DNA of 64,000 bases from DASWJZ01 sp963720705 (GCA_963720705.1 CAVRGJ010000016.1:1-64000), one strand, 5' to 3'; shown: positions 15,855 to 25,200, counted from the first letter of the stretch. The notes: generated from the letters alone by a model not told the origin. Numbers and translations: made by a program.

Positions 15855-16313
15855 CCGATCGCCCCCCGATCGGACGAAGTTAAATTCTGGTTCAATCCCC
15901 GCGCGCTCAGATTGAGCGTCGCGTCGAGGAGTTTTCTACATCAACCGAATTGTAGAGTCCCGCCCGTCACCGCCGCATCGAATCCATTTTCAAGACCTGT
16001 GCCAATGCGGCAACACCCTGATTTCGCGTCCGAACTCGGCGCGAGAGACGATTGGCGCTCGTGCGAAGAGGGCGCGTTCGTTTCGAAGCCCTTAACTTGC
16101 GACGGCCTTGCCGGCGTCAGCTGTTCAAGATTCGACCGGGGCATGAACGAAGCGGCGACGAATCGGAGAGCCTGTGGATATTCAGGGCCTGTTCTCACAC
16201 GATGTGGTGCCTTCGCCGCCACGCGCCACAAACATGACCTGCGGCGGCGCTCAATCGGCCAGCCTCGCCGTCGCGGTTCTTAACAGGCGCGTGCCAAAGC
16301 GGCACAGATCGCG
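15855..16313. other. 459-base region without a supported gene
   Basis: No frame resembles a known protein and codon composition is poor. A single DnaA-box-like octamer (TATCCACA on the minus strand, near 16175) is present but isolated. The region could be a long 3' untranslated part of the oxidoreductase transcript or hold a minus-strand small RNA that ends at the terminator at 15823-15854. Confidence 0.5.
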
Positions 16314-17213
16314 TCACTTCCCGAGGCTGACCCCGTTCAGGCTGGCGACATGGTCGGAGAGCATCGGCAAGTAGTCGCCGCCTTTGCCCATAGCCTCGGC
16401 GCTTGCGAGGTAGCCCTTCACAACCGGCGCGACGACGTTCGCCGAGCCCGCGGCGTTGGCGAGGTTCATGAGATAGCGCAAATCCTTATGCGCGTTTCTG
16501 ATCGTGAATTTGTGGGCGTCCCGGTCGCGCTCCACGACGTATTTCATGAACGTGTCGTAGAACCCACAGCTCATCCTCCCGCCGCCGATGACGGCGTGGA
16601 ACTGCTTGGGCGAGATGCCGGTGCGCGCGCCGAGCGCGAGCGCCTCCGAATAAATCGCGGCATAGCTGATCGAGACGAAGTTGTTGATGAGCTTCATCGT
16701 GTGGCCGGCGCCGACCGGGCCGACATGCACGATCTTTCCGGCAAAGCACTCGATGACCGGCTTCGCCTTGGCGAAGATATCGTCCGCTGCGCCGACCATG
16801 ACGTCGAGCGTTCCGGCCTCCGCCTCTTTCGGGGTTCGCGAAAGGGGGGCGTCGACGAGCGCCGCGCCGACGGCCTTCAGTTCCTCCGCAAGCGCCGCGG
16901 TCGAAACCGGGTCGGCGGTGGAAGAATCAATCACGATGAGGCCCGGCTTGGCGCCAGCGAGAATGCCGTCCTTGCCACGCACCACGCCCTCCACCTCGGG
17001 GCTGCCGGTGACGCAGATCACGATCAGATCGGCGGCTCCCGCCATTTCGCGCGGCGACTTCACCTCGCGCGCGCCAAGGCCAACGAGCTCGTCGACCGGA
17101 GCACGGTTTTTGTGCGGCATCACCAGAAGATCGTTCCCTTTGTTGAGAATGTTCTTCGCCATGCCGCGACCCATCAGGCCGAGGCCGATGAAGCCGACTA
17201 CTCGCTTCGCCAT
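16314..17213 (-). CDS. NAD(P)-dependent beta-hydroxyacid dehydrogenase
   Basis: 299 residues from the ATG at 17213 after AGAAGGAACCGAT. It belongs to the 3-hydroxyisobutyrate / tartronate-semialdehyde reductase family: Rossmann motif VGFIGLGLMGRGMAKN at 5-20, substrate-binding VDAPLSRTPKEAEAGTLDVMVG near 121 and catalytic Lys in GAGHTMKLINNF near 168. The family oxidises or reduces short beta-hydroxyacids. DAPLSRTP differs from the classical DAPVSGG, so the substrate is uncertain. It is monocistronic. Confidence 0.92.
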   Translation of the reverse strand: MAKRVVGFIGLGLMGRGMAKNILNKGNDLLVMPHKNRAPVDELVGLGAREVKSPREMAGAADLIVICVTGSPEVEGVVRGKDGILAGAKPGLIVIDSSTADPVSTAALAEELKAVGAALVDAPLSRTPKEAEAGTLDVMVGAADDIFAKAKPVIECFAGKIVHVGPVGAGHTMKLINNFVSISYAAIYSEALALGARTGISPKQFHAVIGGGRMSCGFYDTFMKYVVERDRDAHKFTIRNAHKDLRYLMNLANAAGSANVVAPVVKGYLASAEAMGKGGDYLPMLSDHVASLNGVSLGK

Positions 17214-17288
17214 ATCGGTTCCTTCTCTAACTCTACGCAATTGTCAGGCGGCCGGTCGTCCGGCCGTAAGGAGCAGGACCCGCTCGAC

Positions 17289-17675
17289 TCAGGCAGCACG
17301 CTTCAAGTCGAAGGTTCCGCCGCCCGACTGGTTGCAGGTGAGCGTGTCGGGCGTGGACAGCCCGCAGATTGCGGAGCGTTGCTGTTGCGTCGCCACCGAA
17401 ATCCACTGGAGGTTCACCACGTCGCCGGCGACCGAGTAGGTGCCCTGCGCCAGGACCTCGTTCGTCTGGGTGAAACGCGAGGTAAAGGTGCCGCTCGCGA
17501 AGGTCGCCACGAAGACACCGTCGGTGGAAGTCCAGGTGCCGTCTACTGCGGAGGGGCCGGCGCCGGGCGGCGCCGCCGCTACGGGTGTTGAATAGTCGAC
17601 CGTCTGGCATCCGCCGGCAATGAGGGCGGAAGGCAGCGCCAGGAGCAGCGCGCCAAAAGCTGCACCGCGGATCAT
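17289..17675 (-). CDS. Omp10-like outer-membrane lipoprotein
   Basis: 128 residues from the ATG at 17675 after GAGGGGGCCCC. The signal peptide ends in a lipobox (IAGGC, Cys near residue 23), so the mature protein is lipidated. The body GTWTSTDGVFVATFASG then FTQTNEVLAQGTYSVAGDVV and CGLSTPDTLTCNQSGGGTFDL matches the Brucella Omp10 family pattern of a small eight-stranded barrel with a Cys pair. Omp10 homologues are largely confined to Hyphomicrobiales and help assign this organism. Confidence 0.85.
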   Translation of the reverse strand: MIRGAAFGALLLALPSALIAGGCQTVDYSTPVAAAPPGAGPSAVDGTWTSTDGVFVATFASGTFTSRFTQTNEVLAQGTYSVAGDVVNLQWISVATQQQRSAICGLSTPDTLTCNQSGGGTFDLKRAA

Positions 17676-17719
17676 GGGGGCCCCCTCGAAGTCGCAAAAA
17701 ATGGATACGCCGCACGCAC

Positions 17720-18121
17720 TCAGGGTAAAGAACCGCGCCCTTTTCGCCAAGCGTCGAGCGACCACGGGCCGGAGCCAAAGGCCGTCAGCAACAGGAATCC
17801 GCCCGCGATCGCGAGATCCTTCATGAAATGAATGACTTGGTCAGGATCGCCGATGTTCCGGTGAAAGAAGAGGGCAGTAAGGATCGAAAAGCCTGCCAGC
17901 GCGAACCCAGCATAGCGTGCGAAGAGGCCGAACGCGACCAACAGCCCCCCGCCGAGCTCCGTCAGGATGACGAGGGGGAGGAGGACGCCCGGCACGCCGT
18001 AGGATTCCATGTACGCGGCCGTGCCGGAATAGTTCGCGAGCATCTGCCAGCCGTCGACCACGAAAATGAGGGCGAGGAGCAGCCGTGCGGCGAGGATCAC
18101 GAGGGCCTGAAGATTCTGCAT
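17720..18121 (-). CDS. DoxX family membrane protein
   Basis: 133 residues with four membrane helices: ARLLLALIFVVDGWQML (11-27), a helix around VLLPLVILTELGGGLLVAFG, FALAGFSILTALFFH and DLAIAGGFLLLTAFG. This is the DoxX/DoxD-like fold. Such proteins are found with thiosulfate or redox systems, but the family role in most bacteria is unknown. It is divergent from the GreA/B-like gene with only 29 bases between starts. Confidence 0.88.
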   Translation of the reverse strand: MQNLQALVILAARLLLALIFVVDGWQMLANYSGTAAYMESYGVPGVLLPLVILTELGGGLLVAFGLFARYAGFALAGFSILTALFFHRNIGDPDQVIHFMKDLAIAGGFLLLTAFGSGPWSLDAWRKGRGSLP

Positions 18122-18150
18122 TTCCTGCGTTCCGCTCTACATTCCTCGAA

Positions 18151-18639
18151 ATGAGCCGCGCCTTCGTCAAGGAGACCGACGAGGTCCCCGACCTCCCGGA
18201 CCGTCCGCTAAGCCCGCACCCGAATTTTGTCACGCGGCGCGGACTCGCGTTGATCGACGCTGAACTGGAACGCCATCGCGCCGCACTTGCCAATGCAATT
18301 ATTGCTGAGGACCGCGCCGCGATCGCCGCCGCCTCGCGCGAGATACGCTATTGGAGCGCCCGTCGCGCGAACGCCGAGCCGCAGCCTCCGCCACCCGACA
18401 CAGAAGCGGTGCATTTCGGTTCGCGTGTCACGATCGAGCGCGATGCGCCCGCGGGAGGCGCTGCCCGCAAGCAAACGTTCACCATCGTAGGAGAGGACGA
18501 GGCCGATCCCGCCTCAGGTACGCTCTCTTATGTGTCGCCGCTCGCTCGCGCGCTCCTTGGCAAATCCGTCGGCGACACAGTGAAGGCCGGACAGGGAGAA
18601 GCGGAGATCGTGCGGATCGAGGTGCCAGGCGAACAGTAA
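18151..18639 (+). CDS. GreA/GreB-family transcription elongation factor-like protein
   Basis: 162 residues from the ATG at 18151. The N-terminal half forms the helical coiled-coil (VTRRGLALIDAELERHRAALANA, 28-50). The C-terminal half is the FKBP-like Gre domain: VHFGSRVTIERD, FTIVGEDEADPASGTLSYVSPLARALLGKSVGDTV and IVRIEV. Gre factors stimulate RNA cleavage by backtracked RNA polymerase through acidic residues at the coiled-coil tip. The tip here (AIIAEDRAAIAAASREI) keeps an ED pair. This shorter form is typical of an extra alphaproteobacterial paralogue. Confidence 0.9.
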   Translation: MSRAFVKETDEVPDLPDRPLSPHPNFVTRRGLALIDAELERHRAALANAIIAEDRAAIAAASREIRYWSARRANAEPQPPPPDTEAVHFGSRVTIERDAPAGGAARKQTFTIVGEDEADPASGTLSYVSPLARALLGKSVGDTVKAGQGEAEIVRIEVPGEQ

Positions 18640-18762
18640 ATGAAAAGCGCCGCCCAGATTGGGCCGCAACCTTCTCACGCGATTGCCATCGCTCTGTTGT
18701 CGTTTCGACGCGGTCTTTCGGGAGAGTGCGGTGTGGGGGACGCGAGCCAGGAGGAGGCATCG

Positions 18763-18987
18763 GTGACAAATGCATCGCGTTGCCTGTCGCGCGCGGCCCG
18801 TTACGCAAAGCTCGCAGAGCGGGCCGAGGACCCTGAAATACGCCGCGCATGTCGTGCGCTTGCCGAGATCTGGCGAGAGATCGAGCCGCACGCCGCGGAT
18901 TTCGACCGTGTGCCCGATCCGCTCTCGAAGCAGCGCATCTATGAACTGATCGACGCGGTCGCCGCGGAGCAGCGGAAGGTCGCGTAG
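18763..18987 (+). CDS. Small soluble protein of unknown function
   Basis: 74 residues from the GTG at 18763, chosen because AGGAGG lies five bases upstream. An in-frame ATG at 18640 directly after the previous stop would add 41 residues of poor composition. The protein is helical: CLSRAARYAKLAERAEDPEIRRACRALAEIWREIEPHAADF, a pattern common to small alphaproteobacterial hypotheticals. No function is known. It probably shares the transcript of the Gre-like gene. Confidence 0.65.
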   Translation: MTNASRCLSRAARYAKLAERAEDPEIRRACRALAEIWREIEPHAADFDRVPDPLSKQRIYELIDAVAAEQRKVA

Positions 18988-19102
18988 AAAGAGCGGCCAC
19001 GAGGGTCGCTCCGCCGGGTGAAGACTTCGGAGCCGGATACCGACTCCGAAGAGTCGTGTACTGCGGCGGGCCTGGGTCGCTATCGCTTCATCTGGCTATC
19101 GA

Positions 19103-19642
19103 TTAGGCGCCGGTCGTGCGGCTCGATTCGAACAGGAACCAGATGCGGTTTTCCGCTTCGTCGATCCAGGTCTCGATGAGGCTTGTCGTCGCCACGTCGC
19201 CGTGCTCGTCGCAGAGCTCATGCGTCTCGCGCAAGCGCCCAACGAGCTCCATGTTGTCATCGCGAAGCTCAGCAAGCATGTCCATCGGCGTGACGTAGGC
19301 GGCGTCGTTATCGGCGACGCGCTGCAGCTTCGCGATATGGCCGATCGACCGGAGCGTCATGCCGCCGACCTTCCGCGCCCGCTCGGCGATCGCGTCGGTC
19401 GTGCCGAAGATCTGCGCCGCGTGGTCGTCGAACATGAGATGCAGGCTGCGGAAATGCGGGCCGGAGACGTGCCAGTGGAAGTTCTTGGTCTTCAGGTAGA
19501 GGGCGAACATGTCGGCAAGGAGGGTGGTCAGCGCGCCGGCTATGTCGGCCGTCGCGTTCGCGCCGAGGCGGTTCGGAGTCTTGAGCGGCGCCGTCGCCCG
19601 GGCCTTCGCGTCACTCGCGTTCTTCGCACGCTTTGCTTTCAT
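19103..19642 (-). CDS. dps: Dps-family DNA-binding ferritin
   Basis: 179 residues from the ATG at 19642. The Dps core shows the ferroxidase ligands in KTKNFHWHVSGPHF (about 54-67) and MFDDHAAQIFGTTDAIAERARKVGG (72-96), with the rest of the four-helix bundle to RIWFLFESS. The N-terminal 25 residues are rich in Lys, Arg and Ala (MKAKRAKNASDAKARA), like the DNA-binding tail of E. coli Dps. It forms 12-mers that oxidise and store iron and protect DNA under oxidative stress and starvation. Confidence 0.95.
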   Translation of the reverse strand: MKAKRAKNASDAKARATAPLKTPNRLGANATADIAGALTTLLADMFALYLKTKNFHWHVSGPHFRSLHLMFDDHAAQIFGTTDAIAERARKVGGMTLRSIGHIAKLQRVADNDAAYVTPMDMLAELRDDNMELVGRLRETHELCDEHGDVATTSLIETWIDEAENRIWFLFESSRTTGA

Positions 19643-19826
19643 GGATTCATCTCCTTGCAGAGGACCTGGCAGAACAAGCCGGCGGCACTTCAAACCACAG
19701 CGGGTCAGAGCGGGATAGTCCCGAAACGCCGGCTAATCGTTTCGGTTCCGCCGCGCCGTCGTCCTTGATCGCTGGCGGATCGGCGGATGAGCGGTTATAG
19801 CCACACGCCCGATCGGCGCCCAACCC

Positions 19827-20744
19827 ATGCGCGAACCGCACCACCCACTCCTCGGCCTTCTTCTAGGGCTCCTCGCCGTCGTCCTCTTCGCCGCGTCGCT
19901 GCCGGCGACGCGGGTTGCGGTCGGCGCGCTCGATCCTTTCTTCGTGACGGCCGCGCGCGGCACCGCCGCCGGGCTTCTCGCGGCAGGCGTGCTCCTTGTC
20001 CTGCGCCGCCCCATCCCCTGGCGCGAACTGCCGATCCTTGCCCTCATCGCCGCCTGCCTTGTCGTGGTGTTTCCCGGCATGATGGCGGTCGCCATGACCG
20101 CGCTGCCTTCCGCGCATGGCGGCGTGATCCTCGGCCTCCTGCCGATCGCGACGGCCGTCGCCGCGGTCTTCGTCGCCGGCGAGCGTCCGTCGCTCTTCTT
20201 CTGGGTAATGTCGCTCCTCGGAGCAGCGCTTGTCGTCGCATTCTCGCTCCGCGACGGCGGCCTCGTTCCGGCCCCCGCCGACCTTCTCCTGATCGTCGCG
20301 GTCGGCGTCTGCGGCACCGGCTACGCTTTCGCCGGAACATTGTCGCGGCGGATGCCCGGCTGGGAGGTGATCTCCTGGGCGGTTGTGCTGAGCCTCCCCA
20401 TCGTAGTGCCGCTGACGATCGTTCTTTGGCCCAAGAATGCCGTCGACGTGCCTTGGGCATCCTGGGCCGGTCTCGCATACGTCGCCTTCGTCAGCCAGTA
20501 TCTCGGCTTCTGGCTGTGGAACAGCGCGCTCGCGATCGGCGGCGTCGCGCGGATCGGTCAGCTGCAGCTTCTGCAGCCCTTCGCGACGCTGGCGATCGCA
20601 GCGTTGGTGCTCGGCGAGACCGTCGACATCCGCATGATCGTCTTCGCGACCGCCGTCGTCGTGGTGGTAGCGATCGGTCTTCGCGCGCGTGTCGGAACCC
20701 GTACCGTGTCGGCGCCGCTCATCAGCGCCGCGGAAGGGGGCTGA
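19827..20744 (+). CDS. EamA/DMT-family transporter
   Basis: 305 residues with ten predicted membrane helices in two EamA repeats (about 9-130 and 143-280). LPATRVAVGALDPFFVTAARGTAAGLLAAG in the first repeat and FLWNSALAIGGVARIGQLQLLQPFATLAIAALVLGE-type text in the second are characteristic. EamA proteins export metabolites such as amino acids or bases. The oxoprolinase-type gene starts 4 bases after its stop, suggesting shared transcription and perhaps a related substrate. Confidence 0.92.
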   Translation: MREPHHPLLGLLLGLLAVVLFAASLPATRVAVGALDPFFVTAARGTAAGLLAAGVLLVLRRPIPWRELPILALIAACLVVVFPGMMAVAMTALPSAHGGVILGLLPIATAVAAVFVAGERPSLFFWVMSLLGAALVVAFSLRDGGLVPAPADLLLIVAVGVCGTGYAFAGTLSRRMPGWEVISWAVVLSLPIVVPLTIVLWPKNAVDVPWASWAGLAYVAFVSQYLGFWLWNSALAIGGVARIGQLQLLQPFATLAIAALVLGETVDIRMIVFATAVVVVVAIGLRARVGTRTVSAPLISAAEGG

Positions 20745-20748
20745 TCCT

Positions 20749-23700
20749 TTGCCGGCGGACGATTTGGGCCGGTGGGATTTCTGGGTCGATCGCGGCGGCA
20801 CCTTCACCGACGTCGTGGCGCGCGATCCGGAAGGCCGGCTCACCGCGACGAAGCTTCTTTCTGAGAATCCCGGCGTCTACGATGACGCGGCTGTCGAGGC
20901 GATCCGTCGGCTGCTCGGGGTCGCACCGGGTGCGGCGATCCCGAGCGCGCGGATCGGCGCGGTGAAGATGGGGACAACCGTCGCCACCAACGCGCTTCTT
21001 GAGCGGAAAGGGGAGCGCACCGCGCTCCTCATCACGCGCGGGTTCCGCGACGCGCTCAGGATCGGCTATCAGGCGCGCCCCGACATCTTCGCCAAGAAGA
21101 TCGTGCTCCCCGAGCTGCTCTACCGGCGCGTGGAGGAGATCGACGAGCGGGTTCGTGCCGACGGCACCGTCGAGGCGGCGCCCGACCAAGACGCGGTCCG
21201 CCACATCCTCGCGGCTCTCTACGCCGACGGTTATCGCTCGCTTGCGATCGTCTTCATGCATGCCTGGAAATATCCGGCGCACGAAGCCATCGTTGCGAAT
21301 ATCGCGCGGCGATTAGGCTTTCCGCAGGTCTCCGTCAGCCACGAAGTATCGCCGCTCGTAAAGCTCGTTGGGCGCGGCGATACGACCGTGGTCGACGCGT
21401 ATTTGACTCCGATCCTGCGCCGCTACGTGGACCAGGTCGCCGCCGACTTGGGTGTGGCGGCCGATCCTTCGAGCCTCGCCCGGCGAGCCGCGAAGCACGC
21501 ACCGGATAGCGCGCGGCTCATGTTCATGATGTCGTCGGGGGGGCTGACTGCCGCGCATCTTTTCCAGGGCAAGGACGCGATCCTCTCGGGACCTGCCGGC
21601 GGTGTCGTCGGCGCGGTCGAGACGGCGAAGATGGCCGGCTTCGAGCGCGTCATCGGCTTCGACATGGGCGGCACGTCGACCGACGTCTCGCACTATGCCG
21701 GCGAGCTAGAGCGCGCGTTCGAGACGGAGGTGGCGGGCGTCAGGATGCGCGCGCCGATGATGCGCATCCATACCGTCGCGGCGGGCGGCGGCTCGATTCT
21801 CCACTATGAAGCGGGGCGCTTCTCGGTCGGGCCCGACAGCGCCGGCGCCGATCCCGGCCCCGCCTCTTATCGACGCGGCGGGCCGCTCACCGTTACCGAT
21901 GCGAACGTCATGGTCGGAAAGCTCATGCCGGAGCATTTTCCGGCGATCTTCGGCCCGAAGCAGAAGCAGCCGCTCGACGCGGCAATCGTGCGCGAGAAAT
22001 TTGCCGCGCTCGCAAAGGAGGTCGGCAAGACGCCGGAGGAGGTCGCCGACGGCTTCCTCGCCGTCGCGGTCGAGAACATGGCGAACGCCATCAAGAAGAT
22101 TTCCGTCGCACGCGGCTACGACGTGACGCGCTACGCGCTTGCCTGCTTCGGCGGCGCCGGCGGACAGCATGCCTGCATGATCGCCGACCGGCTCGGCATG
22201 GAAATAGTGCACATCCACCCGCTGTCGGGCGTGCTTTCCGCTTATGGGATGGGACTCGCCGACATCCGCGCAAATCGCAGCCGAGCGTTGGTGTTACCGC
22301 TCGTTTCTGAATCGGAACCGGAGCTACAACGAACGCGCGCGGCGCTCGAAGCTGACGTTCGCGCGGAGCTTGAGCAACAGGGCCTAAGCGGATCCGGCGT
22401 TTCAATGTCGGCGCGCGTCCATGTCCGCTACGACGGCACGGACATGGCGCTTCCGGTGCCCTTCGCGCCGTGCGCCGAAATGCGCGGCAGCTTCGAGGCG
22501 GAGCACCGCGCGCGTTTCGGCTTCATCTATGACGGCAAGCCGCTCGTTGCCGAGGCGGTCGAGGTCGAAGGCGAGGGCGGCGGCGCCGATATTTCCGAAC
22601 CGGATTCACCGCTGACGGAAGCCGATGCAACGCCAACGAAGACAACAAAAGTCTTTTCCGAAGGTGCACGCCATGAGGCCGGAGTTTACCCACGCGACAC
22701 GCTCGCGCCCGGCAACCGGATCGCCGGCCCGGCGCTGATCATGGAGCCGCATCAGACGATCGTGGTCGAGCCCGGCTGGGCAGCGGCGGTGACCGCGAAG
22801 AACCACATCGTGCTCCGCCGCGCCGTCCCCCGTGCCGTCACCCACGCCGTCGGCACGGATGCCGACCCGGTGATGCTTGAGGTCTTCAACAACCTCTTCA
22901 TGTCGATCGCCGAGCAGATGGGCGTGACGCTGCAGAACACGGCCTATTCGGTGAACATCAAAGAACGGCTGGATTTTTCATGTGCGCTTTTCGACGCGAC
23001 CGGCGCGCTCGTTGCGAATGCGCCGCACATGCCGGTGCATCTCGGCTCGATGGACCGCTCCGTCGACATCGTGCGGCGGCTCAATCCCGATATCGCACCG
23101 GGCGACGTCTATGCGCTGAACGCTCCTTATAACGGCGGCACGCATTTGCCTGACATCACGGTGGTGACGCCGGTGTTCGAGGAGGGGCCCGGAGCCGCTC
23201 GCTCGGCCTTCGAGGCTCCGCTTCGCTCCGCACCTCAGGATGAGGGGAGGAGCCGACGTGAAATCCTCTTCTGGGTCGCCTCGCGCGGGCACCACGCCGA
23301 TGTCGGCGGCACGGCGCCGGGCTCGATGACGCCGCTGGCGACGGTGGTCGACGAGGAAGGCGTGCTGATCGACAACTTCAAGCTCGTCGATCGCGGGCGC
23401 TTCCGCGAACGCGAGCTGCATGCGCTTCTGACCGAGCATCCTTATCCGGCCCGCAACCCGACCCAGAACATCGCTGACCTGAAGGCACAGATCGCCGCGA
23501 ACGAGAAGGGGGTCGCGGAGATCAGGAAGATGGTGGCGCAGTTCGGTCTCGACGTCGTTCAGGCCTACATGCAGCACGTACGCGACAACGCGGCGGAGTC
23601 GGTCCGCCGCGTCATCGAAACCCTGAAGGACTCCGAATTCGAATATCCGACCGACCAGGGCTCGGTGATCAAGGTCAAGATCACGGTCGACAAGAAGGCC

Positions 23701-24593
23701 GCTCCGCGAAGGTCGATTTCACCGGTACTTCGGAAGCGAAGCCGAACAATTTTAACGCGCCGGCGCCGGTGACCCGTGCGGCGGTGCTCTATTCCTTCCG
23801 CGTGATGGTGGAGGGCAACATCCCGATGAACGCCGGCTGCCTCGAGCCGATCGAGATCGTTATCCCCGAAGGCTCGATGCTTGCGCCGCAATATCCGCGC
23901 GCCGTCGTCGCCGGCAACGTCGAGACCAGCCAGCACGTGACGAACGCGCTCTTCGGCGCGCTCGGCGCATTGTCCTCGGCGCAGGGCTCGATGAACAACC
24001 TGACCTTCGGCAACGACAAATATCAGTACTACGAGACGATCTGCTCCGGCTCGCCGGCGGGTGTTTTCAATTCCGGCGAAGGCTTCGACGGCACCGACGG
24101 CGTGCACACGCACATGACCAACTCGCGCCTGACCGACCCGGAGGTTTTGGAGATGCGCTTTCCGGTGCTGCTCGAAGATTTTCATATTCGGCGTGGGCCG
24201 GACGAGTGGCCCGGCGCGGGCGAAGTCGCCCCCCTCCCGAAGTCTGCTTCGCAGCCTTCGACCTCCCCTCAAGGGGGAGGTTACAAGAGCCCGTCCACCG
24301 GACTTGATGCGGGCTCCGGCGGCCACGGCAAATGGTCGGCCGGCTCGGGCACGCTGCGCACGCTGCAATTCCTCGAGAAGATGGATTGCGCGATTCTCTC
24401 CTCGCACCGGAAAGTGCACCCGCATGGGCTCTTCGGCGGCGAGCCAGGAGAACTCGGCGCGACCTTCGTCCGCCGCAACGACGGGCGCCTCGAAGAGCTT
24501 GAAGGCGCCGACCAGACGGTGCTCGAAGTGGGCGAAGCCGTGATCGTGAAGACGCCGACGGGAGGCGGGTTCGGCGAAGCGAGAAGTAGATGA
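20749..24593 (+). CDS. Fused hydantoinase A/B (5-oxoprolinase-type), with a frame break and two repeat insertions
   Basis: About 1280 residues once the frame is mended. The HyuA half (1-700) opens WDFWVDRGGTFTDVVARDPEG and has GTTVATNALLERKGERTALL, the ATPase motif IGFDMGGTSTDVSHY and GGAGGQHAC; the HyuB half starts near DADPVMLEVFNNLFMSIAEQMG. This layout is that of ATP-dependent 5-oxoprolinase or N-methylhydantoinase-like enzymes. The start is TTG at 20749. At 23705-23712 one base is missing (or two extra): the frame then resumes AKVDFTGTSEAKPNNFNAP. Two stretches absent from relatives interrupt the HyuB half in frame (23185-23255 and 24197-24311) and resemble intergenic repeats. Confidence 0.88.
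23185..23255. repeat. Repeat element inserted in frame in the HyuB half
   Basis: About 71 bases encoding roughly 24 residues between VFEE and REILFWVASRGHH, which are normally joined almost directly. The core CTTCGAGGCTCCGCTTCGCT followed by CCGCACCTCAGGATGAGGGG is an intergenic palindromic repeat type. GCACCTCAGGATGAGGG (17 bases) also occurs exactly in the intergenic repeat at 29841-29965 on the other strand. The insertion keeps the frame and has no stop. Confidence 0.75.
24197..24311. repeat. Second, unrelated repeat element inserted in frame in the HyuB half
   Basis: About 115 bases encoding roughly 38 residues between EDFHIRRG and GSGGHGKWSAGSGTLR. The core CTCCCGAAGTCTGCTTCGCA, CCTTCGACCTCCCCTC and AAGGGGGAGGTTAC contains an ACCTCCCCTCAAGGGGGAGGT-type hairpin known from rhizobial intergenic repeats. 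A similar hairpin lies at 25177-25200 behind msrB. The frame is kept and no stop codon is introduced. Confidence 0.72.
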
Positions 24594-24716
24594 GGGCGCG
24601 CCACCTCTTCCGATGGGCGAGAGGCGTGTGCGCAGCGATCCTTCCGCACTCACGTAGCCATCTGCCATCTGCAATCCCTATATTTGAGCCGCCCCCTTCG
24701 ACCCCGGAGACGCCCG

Positions 24717-25166
24717 ATGTCCCAGACAGCCGCGAACTCGAACGTGAAGACATCCGCCTCCGGCTTTGATCTCACGCCGCTTCCGGCCGCGGAGATCGAT
24801 CGGCTTGCGCAGAAGCTCACGCCGGAGGAGCGCCATATTCTCTTGGATCATGGCACCGAGCGGCCGTTCTGCGGCGTGCTGCTCGATAACAAGGAGAAGG
24901 GGAACTACGTCTGCCGCTTGTGCGCCCTGCCGCTCTTCCGCTCCGGCGAGAAGTTCGAGTCCGGCACGGGCTGGCCGAGTTTCTATCAGCCCTTCGACAA
25001 CGCCCACATCCGCGAGATCGTCGACCGCTCGCACGGCATGACGCGGACTGAGATCCGCTGCGCCCGCTGCGACAGCCACTTGGGCCATGTGTTCCCGGAT
25101 GGGCCACCCCCGACGGGGAAGAGATATTGCATGAACTCGGCAGCGATGGAGTTTGAGAAGGCGTAG
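24717..25166 (+). CDS. msrB: Peptide-methionine (R)-S-oxide reductase
   Basis: 149 residues from the ATG at 24717. MsrB repairs methionine-R-sulfoxide in proteins. Features seen: ILLDHGTERPF, the two zinc CxxC motifs CRLC (about 64-67) and CARC (about 113-116), SGTGWPSFYQP and the catalytic Cys in KRYCMNSAAM near the C-terminus (residues 137-146). The length is normal for a single-domain cytoplasmic MsrB. A GC-rich repeat hairpin follows directly. Confidence 0.96.
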   Translation: MSQTAANSNVKTSASGFDLTPLPAAEIDRLAQKLTPEERHILLDHGTERPFCGVLLDNKEKGNYVCRLCALPLFRSGEKFESGTGWPSFYQPFDNAHIREIVDRSHGMTRTEIRCARCDSHLGHVFPDGPPPTGKRYCMNSAAMEFEKA

Positions 25167-25176
25167 CCGAAGGATG

Positions 25177-25200
25177 CCCCTCTCCCGCAAGGGGGAGGGG
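25177..25200. repeat. Short palindromic repeat hairpin after msrB
   Basis: CCCCTCTCCC-GCAA-GGGGGAGGGG forms a near-perfect stem with a four- to five-base loop. It is the same CCCTCTCCC/GGGAGGGG type as in the second insertion of the oxoprolinase-type gene. It could also serve as a weak terminator, but no T run follows. Confidence 0.6.

Noticed and set aside
16170..16185. DnaA-box-like TATCCACA suggesting a replication origin
   Set aside because: Only one box is present, with no AT-rich unwinding element and no origin-associated genes nearby.
15912..16283. A 123-codon frame in the gap after the ornithine decarboxylase leader
   Set aside because: Arg/Ser/Ala-rich shadow composition, no family resemblance and no Shine-Dalgarno sequence.
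19020..19060. Hairpin CTTCGGAG...CTCCGAAG between the small hypothetical gene and dps as a terminator
   Set aside because: The stem is good, but no T run follows on either strand, so termination cannot be claimed.
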